Shown here piece by piece: positions 35,292 through 45,100 of a stretch of 64,000 bases of DNA (position 1 is its first letter; every line of letters starts with the position of its first letter). Position numbers and translations under genes: made by a program. Origin of the DNA: Maribacter sp. MMG018 (GTDB lineage Bacteria; Bacteroidota; Bacteroidia; Flavobacteriales; Flavobacteriaceae); the NCBI RefSeq assembly GCF_018100785.1, contig NZ_JAGJEC010000001.1, forward strand, positions 372,001 to 436,000, given 5' to 3'. Below the pieces are notes generated by a model, which saw only the letters and a program-made list of their open reading frames with translations, ran no database searches and was not told the DNA's origin.

Positions 35292-37535
35292 TCAAAACCA
35301 ATAACCTATACTGAAGAAAAATCTAGAATTATCATTTTCTGGAGACCAAGAGTACATTACCTGAACCGGACCTATAAAAGACTCCCAACCATAACCTATG
35401 CCATACCCCGAAAAATCCGGTGACGTAAACCATTCCCCGGTCCGGAACAAATCGTCCTCTACATTGGCAAAGTTTGCCGATAGCAACAAATGGTTCTTTT
35501 TTGCAAATTCATAATCCAATCTACCATACGCCTTTACATAACTGTTTCCCGGCAGGCTCAAAAAATCGTACCCTATGAACGGAACAAAATTATTGATCAA
35601 ATCTGTACCATAGCCGCCAAGCACAAAATCGAACGTGGTTACGTTAGATGTACCTAATTTAAAACCACCTTCCGTCTCTAAATTAAAAGAAAGTTTATCT
35701 GTAATGGGCAGGGCCACACCCATTCTGGCTTTTGATACCGAAAAATCTTTGAAGTTTTCGTTGTAATCAGAGGACAAAAGGTAATAATGCATATCTCCCT
35801 CAAAAAACAATCCCCTTGTTGGAAAATACTTGTCATCGTACGTATCTAACTTTAAGTTAGAAAAAACACTGAAATAACCGCTTTTTTCAAAATATGTTCT
35901 TCCGTCCGAATCTGAACCTGAAAGATCGCCCAAGGTAGTAGTACTATACTTCAGGTACTTATATTCTGCACCTATGGTAAACGCAAACTCTTCTTGTAAA
36001 ACGGTCTGTAGATAAAATTGATTTGTGAAGTCGGATATATCAAAGTTTATAGTCTTTAGACTTTCTGTTACCGAGACATCAAAGTTATCTCGTATTACAT
36101 CAAAATTTATATCTTTCTCAAAGGAGTTGAACCTAGAGTTCAACCCGATACTCCAGTAACTTCCCTTATCTATAAAATACTTAAAATTATATCTGATATT
36201 ATCACCTAGAATAAGGTCGAACGAAGCTACATCATCTTGAAAGGCCAGATTCTTTTTTGTCAGATTAATGATTGCCCCGCTTTTATAAAGGTCGTCATAA
36301 TGGGCGCCTAACTTAATATATGTTGTATTGGTAACCTCATCTAGGTTAAGAATCAGATCTTCACCTGCTCCGTTCGAAACCAATCTATACCTGTTCGTAG
36401 TAAAATTACCGGTAGCGGTTAGGTTGCTTATACCTTGTTGCAGCTTTTTAAACGTAACGGGCTCTGCTAGTTTAAACCTTAATTTTCCTTTTACATACCC
36501 TCTGGTATGTTTGTGGTTTCCGTTTATCAACAATCTGTTTATGGTAATGGTATCATTAAGACTTATAGTGCTGATAGGTTTTTTAAAATACCTTGGCATG
36601 GTCGCCACTTTTTGTAATTCCGTGAATTTCTCTTTGGCCGCGATTTCTCCTTTTTCTATAATTTCATCGGTCTTATCGAATTCTATTACCGTATAGTTTT
36701 CTATATCGGGCTTAATATAAATATCGGTCTTCTTCGATTTCTCCTTCATATCCTTTACGGTTCTGTAATTATTGATCTGTAAAAGAATTTCAGTTGCCGA
36801 CAACAAGGCATCACGACTCGATAATCCGTGCTGTACATCTACACCAATGACTATATCGGCGCCCATGTCCCTTACTTTATCAATAGGATAATTGTTTACG
36901 ATACCACCATCTATAAGAACTTTATCTCCTATGCTCGATGGCTCGAAAAGAGAAGGCAAGGTTCCGCTTGCCATAATGGCCTCTGGCAGGTAGCCCGAAT
37001 CCAATACCACTTCTTGCCCCGTCTCTATATCTGTAGCTATACACACAAACGGAATGGGTAATTTAGAGAAATCGTCTATATCCTTTACATGGTATAAAAG
37101 GCGAACCAGTTCGTTATAAACGTTCTGGCCTCCAGAGAACGCTCGAGGAACGTTGACCTTAAAATTATCGAAAGGCAATGTTAACGCATACGTTTCAGAA
37201 TTTTCTTTTTCATAAAAAGTCTTGGCACTTCTTGGCAGGTTGTCTTGAATTAGATTTACAAAATCTGTTGCCCTAAAAATAGAATCGAGTTCTGAACCGG
37301 AATAACCAGCGGCGTACAATGCCCCAACAATGGCCCCCATACTGGTTCCCCCAACATAATCTACTTTTACGCCCGCTTCCTCTATCACCTTTATGGCCCC
37401 TATGTGAGCTAGACCCTTGGCCCCACCACCACTAAGAACAAGGCCTATTTTTTTATCCTTTACTTCTAGGGTTGCCTGCGCATTAACTTTTAGAAGAAAA
37501 AAAAACGAACATAATAATACAACAGCAAACCTCAT
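35292..37535 (-). CDS. Patatin-like phospholipase with C-terminal outer-membrane barrel
   Basis: The start is placed at 37535 (MRFAVVLLCSFFF), which gives a signal peptide ending VNAQ; the longer frame overlaps uvrC. The 747-aa protein has a patatin domain with the oxyanion loop GGGAKG (36-41), the nucleophile S65 in GGTSMG and the DGG of the catalytic dyad in VLIDGGIVNNYP. A POTRA-like segment follows (TINRLLINGNHKHTRGYVKG) and then a BamA-type barrel ending YSWSPENDNSRFFFSIGYWF. It resembles PlpD-type (T5d) patatin autotransporters, so the lipase is probably displayed or released at the surface. It follows uvrC by 22 bases. Confidence 0.92.
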   Translation of the reverse strand: MRFAVVLLCSFFFLLKVNAQATLEVKDKKIGLVLSGGGAKGLAHIGAIKVIEEAGVKVDYVGGTSMGAIVGALYAAGYSGSELDSIFRATDFVNLIQDNLPRSAKTFYEKENSETYALTLPFDNFKVNVPRAFSGGQNVYNELVRLLYHVKDIDDFSKLPIPFVCIATDIETGQEVVLDSGYLPEAIMASGTLPSLFEPSSIGDKVLIDGGIVNNYPIDKVRDMGADIVIGVDVQHGLSSRDALLSATEILLQINNYRTVKDMKEKSKKTDIYIKPDIENYTVIEFDKTDEIIEKGEIAAKEKFTELQKVATMPRYFKKPISTISLNDTITINRLLINGNHKHTRGYVKGKLRFKLAEPVTFKKLQQGISNLTATGNFTTNRYRLVSNGAGEDLILNLDEVTNTTYIKLGAHYDDLYKSGAIINLTKKNLAFQDDVASFDLILGDNIRYNFKYFIDKGSYWSIGLNSRFNSFEKDINFDVIRDNFDVSVTESLKTINFDISDFTNQFYLQTVLQEEFAFTIGAEYKYLKYSTTTLGDLSGSDSDGRTYFEKSGYFSVFSNLKLDTYDDKYFPTRGLFFEGDMHYYLLSSDYNENFKDFSVSKARMGVALPITDKLSFNLETEGGFKLGTSNVTTFDFVLGGYGTDLINNFVPFIGYDFLSLPGNSYVKAYGRLDYEFAKKNHLLLSANFANVEDDLFRTGEWFTSPDFSGYGIGYGWESFIGPVQVMYSWSPENDNSRFFFSIGYWF

Positions 37536-37557
37536 ATTTTTAGAACCGACCTTATAT

Positions 37558-39345
37558 TTAATGAAATGAGTCATATATCTTTTTTGCCTTGGACAAACCT
37601 ACCACTTTGCTAAGATCTTCTATACCGGTCTCTTTAATTCTTTTTACCGACTTAAACCTCTTTAATAGTTCTTTGGCGGTTTTTTCACCGATACCGCCTA
37701 TACTTTCCAGCTCAGAGTTGATAGCTGCTTTGCTCCTTTTGTTTCTATGGAACGTTATACCAAAACGGTGTGCCTCGTTTCTTAGGTGTTGAATTATCTT
37801 TAGACTTTCAGATTTCTTGTCAAGATAAAGAGGCACGGAGTCTCCCGGAAAGTATATTTCCTCCAACCTTTTGGCAATGCCCACAATAGCGATCTTGCCC
37901 CTTAACCCCAATATATCAAGACTCTTAAGAGCAGAGGATAATTGGCCTTTGCCCCCATCTATAACGATCAACTGTGGTAATGGCTCGTCTTCTTCTAAAA
38001 GTCGTTTGTACCTTCTAAAGACAACTTCTTCCATTGAGGCAAAATCATCCGGCCCTACCACTGTTTTTATATTAAAGTGTCTATACTCCTTTTTACTGGG
38101 CTTACCATCTTTAAATACAACACATGCCGCTACCGGATTACTCCCCTGAATATTACTATTGTCAAAACATTCTATATGTCTAGGCTCTGAAGACAACCTA
38201 AGGTCTATCTTCATTTGGGCCATGATTCTGTTCGTATGGCGATCGGGGTCCAATATCTTGATCTGATTAAACCTTTCTTGTCTAAAGAACTTGGCATTCC
38301 GTTCAGAAAGTTCTATCAATCTTTTTTTATCGCCAAGCTTCGGTATCGTCATTTTCAGGCTCGGATCTACAAGCACCCTGAAGGGAAGATAAATTTCTTT
38401 GGAAAGGGAATTGAATCGTTGCCGTATCTCTACTATGGCCAACTGCAGCAACTCCTCGTCCGTCTCGTCCAATTTTTTCTTTATCTCCATTGTATGGGAC
38501 CGTATTATAGACCCGTGCGACAACTTAAGAAAATTCACATAGGCATAGGTATCGTCCGACACAATCGAAAAAACATCCACATCATCGATTTTCGGGTTGA
38601 CTATCGTTGATTTTACCTGGTAATTTTCTAATACCTCTATTTTTTCCTTGATTCTTTGCGCCTCTTCAAATCGCATTTCAGAGGCCAAAGCTTTCATTTC
38701 GTTCTTAAAATAATGAAGCGACGATTTAAAATCCCCTTTAATAATTTCACGTATTTCAGAGATTTGACGATCATAGCTCTCTGTAGACTGTAGCCCTTCG
38801 CATGGCCCCTTGCAGTTACCTAAATGATACTCTAAACAAACCTTGTATTTACCGTTCTCTATTTTCTCTTTTGAAAGGTCGTAATTACATGTTCTTAAAG
38901 GATATACACTCTTAATAATCTCCAACAAGGTCCTCACCGTCTTCATACTGGTGTACGGACCAAAATACTCAGACCCATCCTTTATAACCCTTCTAGTTAG
39001 AAAAAGTCTAGGAAAACGTTCATTTTTTATACACAACCAAGGATACGATTTATCATCTTTCAACAATACATTATAGCGGGGCCTATACTCCTTGATCAAA
39101 TTGTTCTCCAACAAAAGTGCATCTGTTTCCGTAGGAACTACAATATGTTTTATGGAGTTTATTTTTTTAACCAAAACCTTGGTTTTGCCATACTCGTGGT
39201 TCTTGGTAAAATAAGAGGACACCCTTTTCTTTAGATTCTTGGCTTTCCCTACATACAATATCTTACCGTCCTTATCATAGAACTGGTATACCCCAGGGCT
39301 ATTTGGAAGCGACTTTAATTGAATATTTAAGGGAATTTCAGACAT
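37558..39345 (-). CDS. uvrC: Excinuclease ABC subunit C
   Basis: UvrC (595 aa) makes the two incisions around a lesion in nucleotide excision repair. The N-terminal GIY-YIG nuclease is SPGVYQFYDKDGKILYVGKA, followed by a cysteine cluster (CNYDLS, CLEYHLGNCKGPC), a UVR motif around residue 210-240, the UvrC RNase-H-like domain (IECFDNSNIQGSNPVAACVV, LIVIDGGKGQLSSA) and two C-terminal helix-hairpin-helix motifs (ESIGGIGEKTAKELLKRF). Length and domain order are standard. The patatin gene follows. Confidence 0.98.
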   Translation of the reverse strand: MSEIPLNIQLKSLPNSPGVYQFYDKDGKILYVGKAKNLKKRVSSYFTKNHEYGKTKVLVKKINSIKHIVVPTETDALLLENNLIKEYRPRYNVLLKDDKSYPWLCIKNERFPRLFLTRRVIKDGSEYFGPYTSMKTVRTLLEIIKSVYPLRTCNYDLSKEKIENGKYKVCLEYHLGNCKGPCEGLQSTESYDRQISEIREIIKGDFKSSLHYFKNEMKALASEMRFEEAQRIKEKIEVLENYQVKSTIVNPKIDDVDVFSIVSDDTYAYVNFLKLSHGSIIRSHTMEIKKKLDETDEELLQLAIVEIRQRFNSLSKEIYLPFRVLVDPSLKMTIPKLGDKKRLIELSERNAKFFRQERFNQIKILDPDRHTNRIMAQMKIDLRLSSEPRHIECFDNSNIQGSNPVAACVVFKDGKPSKKEYRHFNIKTVVGPDDFASMEEVVFRRYKRLLEEDEPLPQLIVIDGGKGQLSSALKSLDILGLRGKIAIVGIAKRLEEIYFPGDSVPLYLDKKSESLKIIQHLRNEAHRFGITFHRNKRSKAAINSELESIGGIGEKTAKELLKRFKSVKRIKETGIEDLSKVVGLSKAKKIYDSFH

Positions 39346-39364
39346 TCCAGTGTATAATTTTTAT

Positions 39365-39372
39365 CAAAAATA
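39365..39372 (-). promoter_or_regulatory. -7 box (TATTTTTG) for uvrC
   Basis: TATTTTTG on the minus strand fits TAnnTTTG and lies 20 bases before the uvrC ATG. Confidence 0.45.
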
Positions 39373-39699
39373 AGATGATTCAAAATACTTGCTTTTACCA
39401 AAAGCACTAAATATTTTATAATATTTAACTAAAAAAACGGATCTGTCTATTCGTTGTTAAGACATATGGTGGACATTAGAAAAAAAGCCTACATCCGGAC
39501 TTTAAGTACAAAAAGAAAAAAACAATATCTTAAATAGCTGATTTACAGTAAAATACTTATTTTCTAACCTTTAAAAACCACTATTATATGTTAATTTTTA
39601 TATAAAAAAGTGCTTTTTAACGATAAAAGTGTGCTTTTCACAGATAATTAATGATTTTTTTACTTACATTTAACTTGAATCTAAACCCCGGATATTATA
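39373..39699. other. AT-rich intergenic region without a recognisable gene
   Basis: The stretch between the uvrC promoter box and a tiny frame at 39700 is strongly AT-rich. It contains two imperfect copies of AAAAGTG(TG)CTTTT near 39608-39640, but no frame, tRNA or terminator I can support. Confidence 0.5.
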
Positions 39700-39786
39700 A
39701 TGGAAAGCTATATCATAACACTTGGGACATATTTAATTTTAATGCTATTTTTCAAGGTTTTCTTTGCAGTTGCAGGAAAAGAGTAA
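39700..39786 (+). CDS. Possible 28-aa membrane peptide
   Basis: ATG at 39700 to TAA at 39784-39786 gives a peptide with a short polar start (MESYIITLG), one hydrophobic helix (YLILMLFFKVFFAVA) and a charged end (GKE). It lies 37 bases before the 5-formyl-THF cyclo-ligase start on the same strand. In such AT-rich DNA a hydrophobic frame of this size arises easily by chance, so this is only a possibility. Confidence 0.25.
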   Translation: MESYIITLGTYLILMLFFKVFFAVAGKE

Positions 39787-39823
39787 TTTTACACACTTAT
39801 ATTAACCTTATCATTTTTCAACA

Positions 39824-40390
39824 ATGTTGAAAAAAGATTTACGAGAAAAATACGCCCTGCTCAGAAGTGAGCTTTCTTTTAGCGAGTTATCATCTAAAAG
39901 TCTTTCCATTTCAAATAAAGCTTTAACCCTTCCCATCTGGTCAAAAGAATTCTATCATATTTTTTTGCCTATTGAATCAAAAAAAGAAATCGATACTATT
40001 AACCTATTGTCCGTACTTCAAGGTAAGGACAAGAATATAATAGTACCTAAAGTACATGGAGATATCTTGAAACATTATCTTCTAATGGATAATACAAAAT
40101 TTATAAAAAGTAAATGGGGCGTTCCAGAACCTATAGATGGTATTACCATAGACCCTATTAAAATAGATGTCGTATTTATACCCCTATTGGCCTTTGACGA
40201 AAAGGGCAATCGTGTTGGATATGGAAAAGGGTTCTACGATACCTTCTTAAAAGAATGTAGAGATGATGTTATCAAGGTAGGATTGAGTTTGTTCGAAGCC
40301 GAGAAAGAAATTTCGGATGTATATGAAAATGATATACCACTAGATTATTGCGTAACCCCCGAAAAAAACTACTCTTTTAAAACTTCTTGA
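39824..40390 (+). CDS. 5-formyltetrahydrofolate cyclo-ligase
   Basis: The 188-aa cytosolic enzyme converts 5-formyl-THF to 5,10-methenyl-THF with ATP. The family marks are an N-terminal basic helix with LREKYALLRSEL, FIPLLAFDEKGNRVGYGKG and FYDTFLKE, the glycine-rich ATP/substrate loop. Length is normal. Its 3' end overlaps the convergent lspA gene by 22 bases. Confidence 0.95.
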   Translation: MLKKDLREKYALLRSELSFSELSSKSLSISNKALTLPIWSKEFYHIFLPIESKKEIDTINLLSVLQGKDKNIIVPKVHGDILKHYLLMDNTKFIKSKWGVPEPIDGITIDPIKIDVVFIPLLAFDEKGNRVGYGKGFYDTFLKECRDDVIKVGLSLFEAEKEISDVYENDIPLDYCVTPEKNYSFKTS

Positions 40391-41040
40391 CTTTCTTTCT
40401 CTTCAACAGAATCTATAACCTCTTCATCTTGGTGCTTAAAAGCCTTTTTATTAAAAACGATTAAAATACCTACTCCGGTACTTATTGCCGTGTCGGCTAT
40501 ATTGAAAACTGGTTCAAAAAATCGAAAATTGTTTCCCCCAACAAATGGGACCCAATCTGGCCAAGTGGTATCTACCAAAGGAAAATAGAGCATATCCACT
40601 ACCTTACCGTGAAACAGGCCTCCATAAGGTTCACTGGAGAACAACGTAGCAACTTCGTTATAGCTCTCGTTAAAGATTAACCCATAAAAGACGGAATCCA
40701 ATATATTACCCAATGCACCTGCAAAAATTAAAGAAACCGCAACTATCAATGTTTTTGAAGATTTCTTTTTTATTACATCGTTCAACCAATACCCTATACC
40801 GAAAATTGCGAACAACCTAAAAATCGTCAGAATCAATTTACCGGAACGATCCGTAATAGGAAAAATATCGCTCAACTTTGCACCCCAGGCAGCACCTTCG
40901 TTCTCTATAAAAAGAATCTTGAACCAATTGAACACATCGACCGACTCGCCCAATACAAAATTGGTCTTAATATATATTTTGCTCCATTGATCTATAACAA
41001 GTATCAAAAGAATTAATAAGGCAGACTTTTTTAAATTCAT
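40369..41040 (-). CDS. lspA: Lipoprotein signal peptidase
   Basis: LspA cleaves the signal peptide of prolipoproteins at the modified cysteine in the inner membrane. The start is at 41040 (MNLKKSALLILLI); the longer open frame runs back through the preceding gene. The 223-aa protein has four membrane helices, ENEGAAWG, and the catalytic aspartates D115 (GNILDSVFYG) and D183 (FNIADTAI). The usual length is 160-170; here a loop of about 50 residues between the aspartates (121-170) and a charged C-terminal tail add length. It ends the ileS operon, in the classical ileS-lspA association. Confidence 0.96.
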   Translation of the reverse strand: MNLKKSALLILLILVIDQWSKIYIKTNFVLGESVDVFNWFKILFIENEGAAWGAKLSDIFPITDRSGKLILTIFRLFAIFGIGYWLNDVIKKKSSKTLIVAVSLIFAGALGNILDSVFYGLIFNESYNEVATLFSSEPYGGLFHGKVVDMLYFPLVDTTWPDWVPFVGGNNFRFFEPVFNIADTAISTGVGILIVFNKKAFKHQDEEVIDSVEEKESQEVLKE

Positions 41041-41071
41041 ATATTTTGTCAAAGAATCAAAAATAGAAATA

Positions 41072-41692
41072 TTATTCGGTTTTATGTAGTTCGATGTTTC
41101 CGGTAACGGTATGCAGCGTATACCGGTTTGAACCATTGGAAATAGGATTATCGCTTAACCACCCATATTTTGTCTGCGCGATTATTTCCGCCCTCTCGGC
41201 GTTAACAACGATATTGCCGCTCTGTGTCTTTACCTCCACGTTCTGCGAAACATTGTTCAGCTCACAAGCGCCGTCAGAAAGAACAACATCCAAATTGTTA
41301 TAATCACCATAAACGACCACCCTTGCATTGGTACCATAAACTTCAACATTCTTCCACATCGGCACTATAATATCCAAAGCTATGGATACTACTTTATGGG
41401 CGCTAAGTTTATCGTTAGGATTTATAAATATCGGCTGAAACCCCGCTCCTAAAATTAAGGTATTGCCGGTTTCGGTCATGGTCAGCTCTAAATCATCGCT
41501 ATATTCCCCATCCATACGCGCATCTACTTCAACTACATTTTCTTTACTGGTATGAAGCATTATTACATAGCAATTGGTGGCATCTATCTGTATAGCTTTG
41601 ATAGATTGGTCCAACATTACCTTTTTTACTCTTTTTTGTGCAGTTGCACCCAGAGCTATAAATAGTACTATGACGAAAGAGAATACCTTCAA
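41072..41692 (-). CDS. Exported DUF4097-like beta-helix protein
   Basis: The 206-aa protein has a signal peptide ending GATAQ and then short repeated beta strands typical of DUF4097/head-GIN type adhesin-like folds (NLDVVLSDGACELNNV, VEVKTQSGNIVVNAE, THTVTGNIELHK-like end). No catalytic motif is seen. It lies within the ileS operon, 37 bases after the dksA-like gene and 31 bases before lspA. Function is unknown. Confidence 0.75.
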   Translation of the reverse strand: MKVFSFVIVLFIALGATAQKRVKKVMLDQSIKAIQIDATNCYVIMLHTSKENVVEVDARMDGEYSDDLELTMTETGNTLILGAGFQPIFINPNDKLSAHKVVSIALDIIVPMWKNVEVYGTNARVVVYGDYNNLDVVLSDGACELNNVSQNVEVKTQSGNIVVNAERAEIIAQTKYGWLSDNPISNGSNRYTLHTVTGNIELHKTE

Positions 41693-41729
41693 GGTTATCT
41701 ATTAAAAAACGCCCCTAAAGGCGTTTCAA

Positions 41730-42113
41730 TTATTTTTGCATGTTCTTGGCCTCAATACTCAAGGTAGCATGCGGAACCAATTTTAACCGCTCTTTATTTA
41801 TGAGCTTACCTGTAACACGACAAATTCCGTACGTTTTGTTTTCGATACGCAAAAGGGCGTTTTTTAAATCCCTGATGAATTTTTCCTGTCTTATGGCCAA
41901 TTGTGTATTGGCTTCTTTACTCATAGTTTCCGATCCTTCTTCGAAAGCCTTAAATGTTGGTGAAGTATCATCTGTACCATTATTACCATCATTCATATAA
42001 GAACTTTTAAGCAGTTCTAAATGACTTTGCGCTTTCTCTATTTTTTCTTCGATCAAGACTTTAAATTCAGCCAAATCCTTGTCCGAATATCTAACTTTTA
42101 AATCTTCTGCCAT
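41730..42113 (-). CDS. TraR/DksA-family protein with degenerate zinc finger
   Basis: The 127-aa protein has a DksA-like arrangement: an N-terminal helical hairpin (about residues 12-90) and a C-terminal globular part with YGICRVTGKLINKERL and VPHATLSIEAK. DksA normally has four zinc cysteines here; only C98 remains, the others being Thr, Ser and Ala. Zinc-independent DksA variants exist, and this form is common in Bacteroidota. It would bind RNA polymerase through the secondary channel, possibly with ppGpp. It lies 4 bases after ileS in the same operon. Confidence 0.9.
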   Translation of the reverse strand: MAEDLKVRYSDKDLAEFKVLIEEKIEKAQSHLELLKSSYMNDGNNGTDDTSPTFKAFEEGSETMSKEANTQLAIRQEKFIRDLKNALLRIENKTYGICRVTGKLINKERLKLVPHATLSIEAKNMQK

Positions 42114-42117
42114 TGTG

Positions 42118-45100
42118 TTAATGTTTTTGAATAAACAATTTAGTGTTCACTTCATCAAAAGCAACTTTAGTGCCATTTTCCAGTTCCTCTTCAAAAATAA
42201 GTTCGGCCGTCAAGGTTTCAGTTTTGATATAGCTTAGGTTACTTGTAACGGCTTGCTCCACAAAACCATCCTTTAGCATTTTTATATCAATCCTGTCCGT
42301 AACGTCAAAACCTGATTCTTTTCTCAAGTTCTGGATTCTGTTTACCAGCTCTCTTGCGATACCTTCCTTTTTTAGGTCTTCGTTGATGGTTACGTCCAGT
42401 GCCACTGTGGTTTTACCCGAAGTTGCCACTAACCAACCTTCAATATCTTGAGAACTGATCTCTACATCCTGTAACTGTAAAATAATATTTTTATTTTCAA
42501 TTTGAACAGATAATTCGCCTTCTTGTTCAATTTTTTGGATATCCTCTTGATTTAGAGCATTTACGGCATTGGCTATTTGTTTCATATCCTTACCGTATTT
42601 AGGCCCCAAGGTCTTAAAATTGGGTTTTATACGTTTTACCAGAATACCCGAGGCATCATCTAAAAGCTGAATTTCCTTTACATTCACCTCTGATTTTATC
42701 AGTTCGCTCACAGCTAAGATATCCGCTTTGTCTTGATCGTCCAATACCGGTATCATGATTTTTTGAAGAGGTTGCCTTACCTTGATTTTTTCCTTTTGAC
42801 GGATAGATAATACCAAAGAGGAAATTGTTTGGGCCTTGCTCATTTTTTTCTCCAAACCGGTATCGATCAAACTAGTATCCACGACCGGAAAATCTGCCAA
42901 ATGTACACTTTCAAAAGGTTCTCCTTTGGTAGTTGCCATCAGATCTCTGTACAGTTGATCCATAAAAAATGGTGCTACCGGAGCCGATAATTTAGATACT
43001 GTCACCAAACAGGTATAAAGTGTTTGGTATGCGGCTATTTTATCTTTTTGATAATCGCCTTTCCAAAACCTTCTTCTACATAGGCGAACATACCAGTTGC
43101 TCAAATTTTCTTGAACGAAATCAGAAATTGCCCTTGTGGCCCTGGTAGGCTCATAATCCGCATATGCCTCATCTACCAAACCAATAAGTGTATTTAGTTC
43201 TGACAAGATCCAACGGTCTATCTCTGGTCGTTCGTTTACAGGTATGTTTTCTTCCTTATACGCAAACTCATCAATATTCGCATATAGGGCAAAAAACGAA
43301 TACGTATTGTACAGCGTGCCAAAAAACTTTCGTTTTACCTCAACAATACCGTCCGTATCAAATTTTAGGTTGTCCCATGGGTTCGCATTGCTGATCATAT
43401 ACCAACGGGTAGCGTCCGCCCCATGTTCTTTCATAGTCTCAAAAGGGTCTACGGCATTGCCCAGACGCTTCGACATTTTTTTGCCTTCTTTGTCCAACAC
43501 CAAGCCATTCGAAACCACATTTTTATAGGCAACAGAGTCAAATACCATAGTAGCTATGGCATGAAGCGTATAAAACCAACCTCGTGTTTGGTCGACCCCT
43601 TCGGCTATAAAGTCGGCCGGAAAAGTCTTGCCCTCATCGATCAAATCTTTATTTTCAAATGGGTAATGCCATTGTGCATAAGGCATAGAACCACTATCGA
43701 ACCAAACATCGATCAAATCGCTTTCGCGTTTCATGGGCTTACCGGAAGGTGACACCAAGGTAATGGTGTCCACTATATTCTTATGTAAATCTATTTTCTC
43801 ATAATTCTCCTCGGACATATCACCTATCGAAAAGTCTTGGAAAACATCTTTTTCCATAACTCCTGCATCGATCGCCTTCTTTATTTCCGATTTAAGTTCG
43901 GCAACCGATCCGATCATCAGCTCTTCTTTTCCATCTTCAGTTCTCCAAATAGGCAAAGGTATTCCCCAATATCTAGAACGGGAAAGGTTCCAATCGTTCG
44001 CATTGGCCAACCAATTTCCAAAACGACCTTCTCCGGTTGCTTTTGGTTTCCAATTTATTGTCTGGTTCAATTCGAACATCCGATCTTTTATATCGGTCAC
44101 TTTTATAAACCAAGAATCTAATGGATAATAAAGTATAGGCTTATCGGTACGCCAGCAGTTAGGGTAACTGTGCATATATTTTTCGACCTTAAAGGCCTTA
44201 TTCTCTTCTTTTAGTTTGATGGCAATCTCAACATCAACAGAACGTTCGGGTGCCTCCCCGTCTTCATAATACTCGTTCTTTACGTACTTACCGCCCAATT
44301 CCCCTAATTCGGGCCTAAATTTTCCTTGTAAATCCACTAAAGGCACAAGGTTGGCATTTTCATCGAGCACCAACATAGGCGGAACTTCCGGTACTGCTTG
44401 TTTTGCAACAAGGGCATCGTCGGCACCAAATGTCGGGGCCGTATGTACAATACCGGTACCGTCTTCGGTGGTTACGAAATCACCCGCTATAATTCTAAAG
44501 GCATTTTCGGCATTTTCATAGGGTAGTACATAATCCAATAATTGCTCATACCGTATTCCGACCAGATCTTTTCCCTTAAACTCTTTGCCTTTAACTATAT
44601 AAAAAGGGATTTTCTTGTCACCAGCTTCATAACCGATCAAATCGGATTTCTCCTCTACTTCGCAATATTTACCCGAGAACTGTTTGCCTACCAAACTTTT
44701 GGCAAGCACCACATTCATAGGCTTAAAAGTATATTGGTTATATGTCTCTACGAGTACATAATCTATTTTTGGGCCAACCGTTAATGCCGTATTGGAAGGC
44801 AAGGTCCATGGTGTTGTTGTCCATGCCAAAAAGTAAATGGTTCCCTCGTTCTGTAAAAATTCGGGCAATGTTTCCTCCACTGCCTTAAATTGAGCTGTTA
44901 CCGTTGTATCGGTAACATCTTGGTACGTACCAGGCTGATTTAATTCATGGGAACTAAGACCGGTACCTGCCTTGGGGGAATATGGTTGAATGGTATAACC
45001 TTTATAAATAAGACCTTTATCGTAAATCTGTTTGAGCAACCACCAAACAGATTCCATATACTTCGATTTATAGGTTATATATGGATCATCCATATCTACC

